This document shows, piece after piece, positions 22,080 to 22,708 of a DNA stretch of 22,708 bases. The stretch is from NCBI RefSeq assembly GCF_000003605.2, contig NW_003148403.1, forward strand, positions 1 through 22,708, read 5' to 3'. The notes beneath the pieces are model-generated. The model had not been told where the DNA came from, searched no databases, and saw only the letters and a list, made by a program, of their open reading frames with translations. Each line of letters begins with the position of its first letter. Within the stretch, counting starts at the first letter, position 1. A program made the translations under genes and the position numbers. The stretch comes from Saccoglossus kowalevskii (Eukaryota; Hemichordata; Enteropneusta; Harrimaniidae).

Positions 22080-22708
22080 CCAACCTATAATCATCAGAGT
22101 CCATACCAGTCATAACTATAACCATCTATGTGCATACCAGTCCTACCTAGAACCATCTGAGTGCATACCAGTCCTACCTAGAACAATCTGAGTACATGCC
22201 AGTCCAACCTAGAACAATCTGAGGGCATACCAGTCTTACCTAGAACAATCTGAGTGCATACCAGTCCTACCTAGAACAATCTGAGTTCATACCATTCCTA
22301 CCTAGAACAATCTCTGTGCATACCAGTCCTATCTAGAACATTCTCAGTGCATCCCGGTCCTACCTAGAACAATCTGAGTGCATACCAGACCTACCTCGAA
22401 CAATCTGAGTACATACCAGTCCAACCTATAATCATCAGAGTCCATACCAGTCATAACTATAACCATCTATGTGCATACCAGTCCTACCTAGAACCATCTG
22501 AGTGCATACCAGTCCTACCTAGAACAATCTGAGTACATGCCAGTCCAACCTAGAACAATCTGAGGGCATACCAGTCTTACCTAGAACAATCTGAGTGCAT
22601 ACCAGTCCTACCTAGAACAATCTGAGTTCATACCATTCCTACCTAGAACAATCTCTGTGCATACCAGTCCTATCTAGAACATTCTCAGTGCATCCCGGGT
22701 CCTACCTA
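22080..22708 (+). repeat. 341-bp (11-monomer) tandem duplication running off the window
   Basis: The 341-bp run from 22080 (CCAACCTATAATCATC, ATAACTATAACC, GAGGGCATACC, GTCTTACC, ATCTCTGTGC, GCATCCCGG, CCAGACC) starts again at 22421 and continues to the end of the window. The second copy is identical as far as it goes except for an added G at 22691-22700 (CATCCCGGGTCC). The related loci at 9198 and 12761 have this 11-unit run once, followed by a unit with AACCTTCTG. This expansion is therefore particular to the window end. Confidence 0.85.

Larger units (their letters stand above)
1..22708 (+). repeat. 31-bp monomer satellite/minisatellite array, whole window
   Basis: The sequence is a direct tandem array of a 31-bp unit, about 730 copies, with no interruption by unrelated DNA. 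A unit of the commonest form lies at 301-331, with landmarks GCATACCAGTCC, CCTAGAAC and AATCTGAGT. Every unit I read has the same orientation. Units vary mainly by substitution at recurring positions (AACAATCT or AACCATCT; CTAG, CTGG, CTCG or CTTG before AAC; GTCCTACC, GTCCAACC or GTTCTACC; GTGCAT, GTACAT or GTTCAT). Length changes are rare, so the register is kept across the window. Both ends are inside the array. The size and higher-order block structure suggest eukaryotic satellite DNA, which is an inference. I do not recognise the family and see no sign of a coding, RNA or regulatory function. Confidence 0.98.

Noticed and set aside
22691-22700. CCCGGG near the end as a meaningful site
   Set aside because: Three other copies of the unit read CCCGG followed by TCC; the added G occurs once, ten bases from the window end, and is most likely a sequencing error or private change.
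1-22708. CRISPR array, suggested by a regular short period near 31 bp
   Set aside because: Units abut directly; there is no constant repeat alternating with unrelated unique spacers, and no cas gene or leader.
1-22708. Repeat-protein gene (tandem amino-acid repeats)
   Set aside because: The 31-bp unit is not a multiple of 3 and carries frequent stops in all rotating frames on the + strand; the reverse strand has TAG in CTAGGTAGG at two phases. A repeat-coding gene would keep a multiple of 3.
1-22708. Centromere protein B box or other known centromere motif
   Set aside because: No unit I read contains the TTCG and CGGG arrangement of a CENP-B box; GCATCCCGG units near 9465, 13025, 22350 and 22691 are too short a match.
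1-22708. Telomere or G-quadruplex repeat
   Set aside because: No TTAGGG-like unit and no runs of three or more G apart from the single GGG near 22697; CCTACC is too sparse in C to form four tracts per short window.

Overview
The window is one uninterrupted tandem-repeat array. From the first base to the last it consists of head-to-tail copies of a 31-bp monomer, about 730 units (22,708 / 31), all in the same orientation. A unit matching the commonest form can be read at 301-331: it opens GCATACCAGTCC, continues TACCTAGAAC and closes AATCTGAGT. I found no unique sequence, gene, RNA gene, transposon, CRISPR array, origin or promoter. Both window ends lie inside the array, so its true length and flanks are unknown.

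A satellite or large minisatellite of this size, with hundreds of diverged monomers arranged in longer near-identical blocks, is typical of a eukaryotic genome (heterochromatic, subtelomeric or pericentromeric DNA). I do not recognise the family and cannot name the organism. The common monomer has 14 G+C of 31, no CpG, and more C than G on the + strand (9 versus 5). It also carries in-frame stops; because 31 is not a multiple of 3 the frame rotates from unit to unit, which explains the absence of long ORFs.

Monomers differ from each other at a limited set of positions, such as AACAATCT/AACCATCT, CTAGAAC/CTGGAAC/CTCGAAC/CTTGAAC, CTAGTAC, GTCCAACC, GTTCTACC, ACTAGTCC, ACATGCC and ATAACTATAACC. 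Read as an ordered string, these variants show a second level of organisation: blocks of hundreds to thousands of bases recur nearly base for base at offsets of roughly 744, 775, 1148, 1362, 3563, 4117, 6193, 7680, 7806, 8330, 11488 and 16073 bp. There is no single fixed higher-order period. The array is a patchwork of nested, overlapping segmental duplications, most differing by whole numbers of monomers.

Layout: 1-2312 holds 744/775-bp local duplications. 2080-5186 recurs at 9661-12866. 5187-6101 recurs at 21263-22174. 6205-7869 recurs at 14535-16202. 8240-9970 recurs at 11803-13533. 10532-12600 recurs at 18338-20406. A distinctive 463-bp marker block occurs five times in full and once truncated. 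The last 630 bases hold a 341-bp tandem duplication that runs off the window. Several junctions between blocks fall inside a monomer at short shared sequence, as expected from unequal exchange, slippage or gene conversion; some near the window ends could instead be assembly errors.
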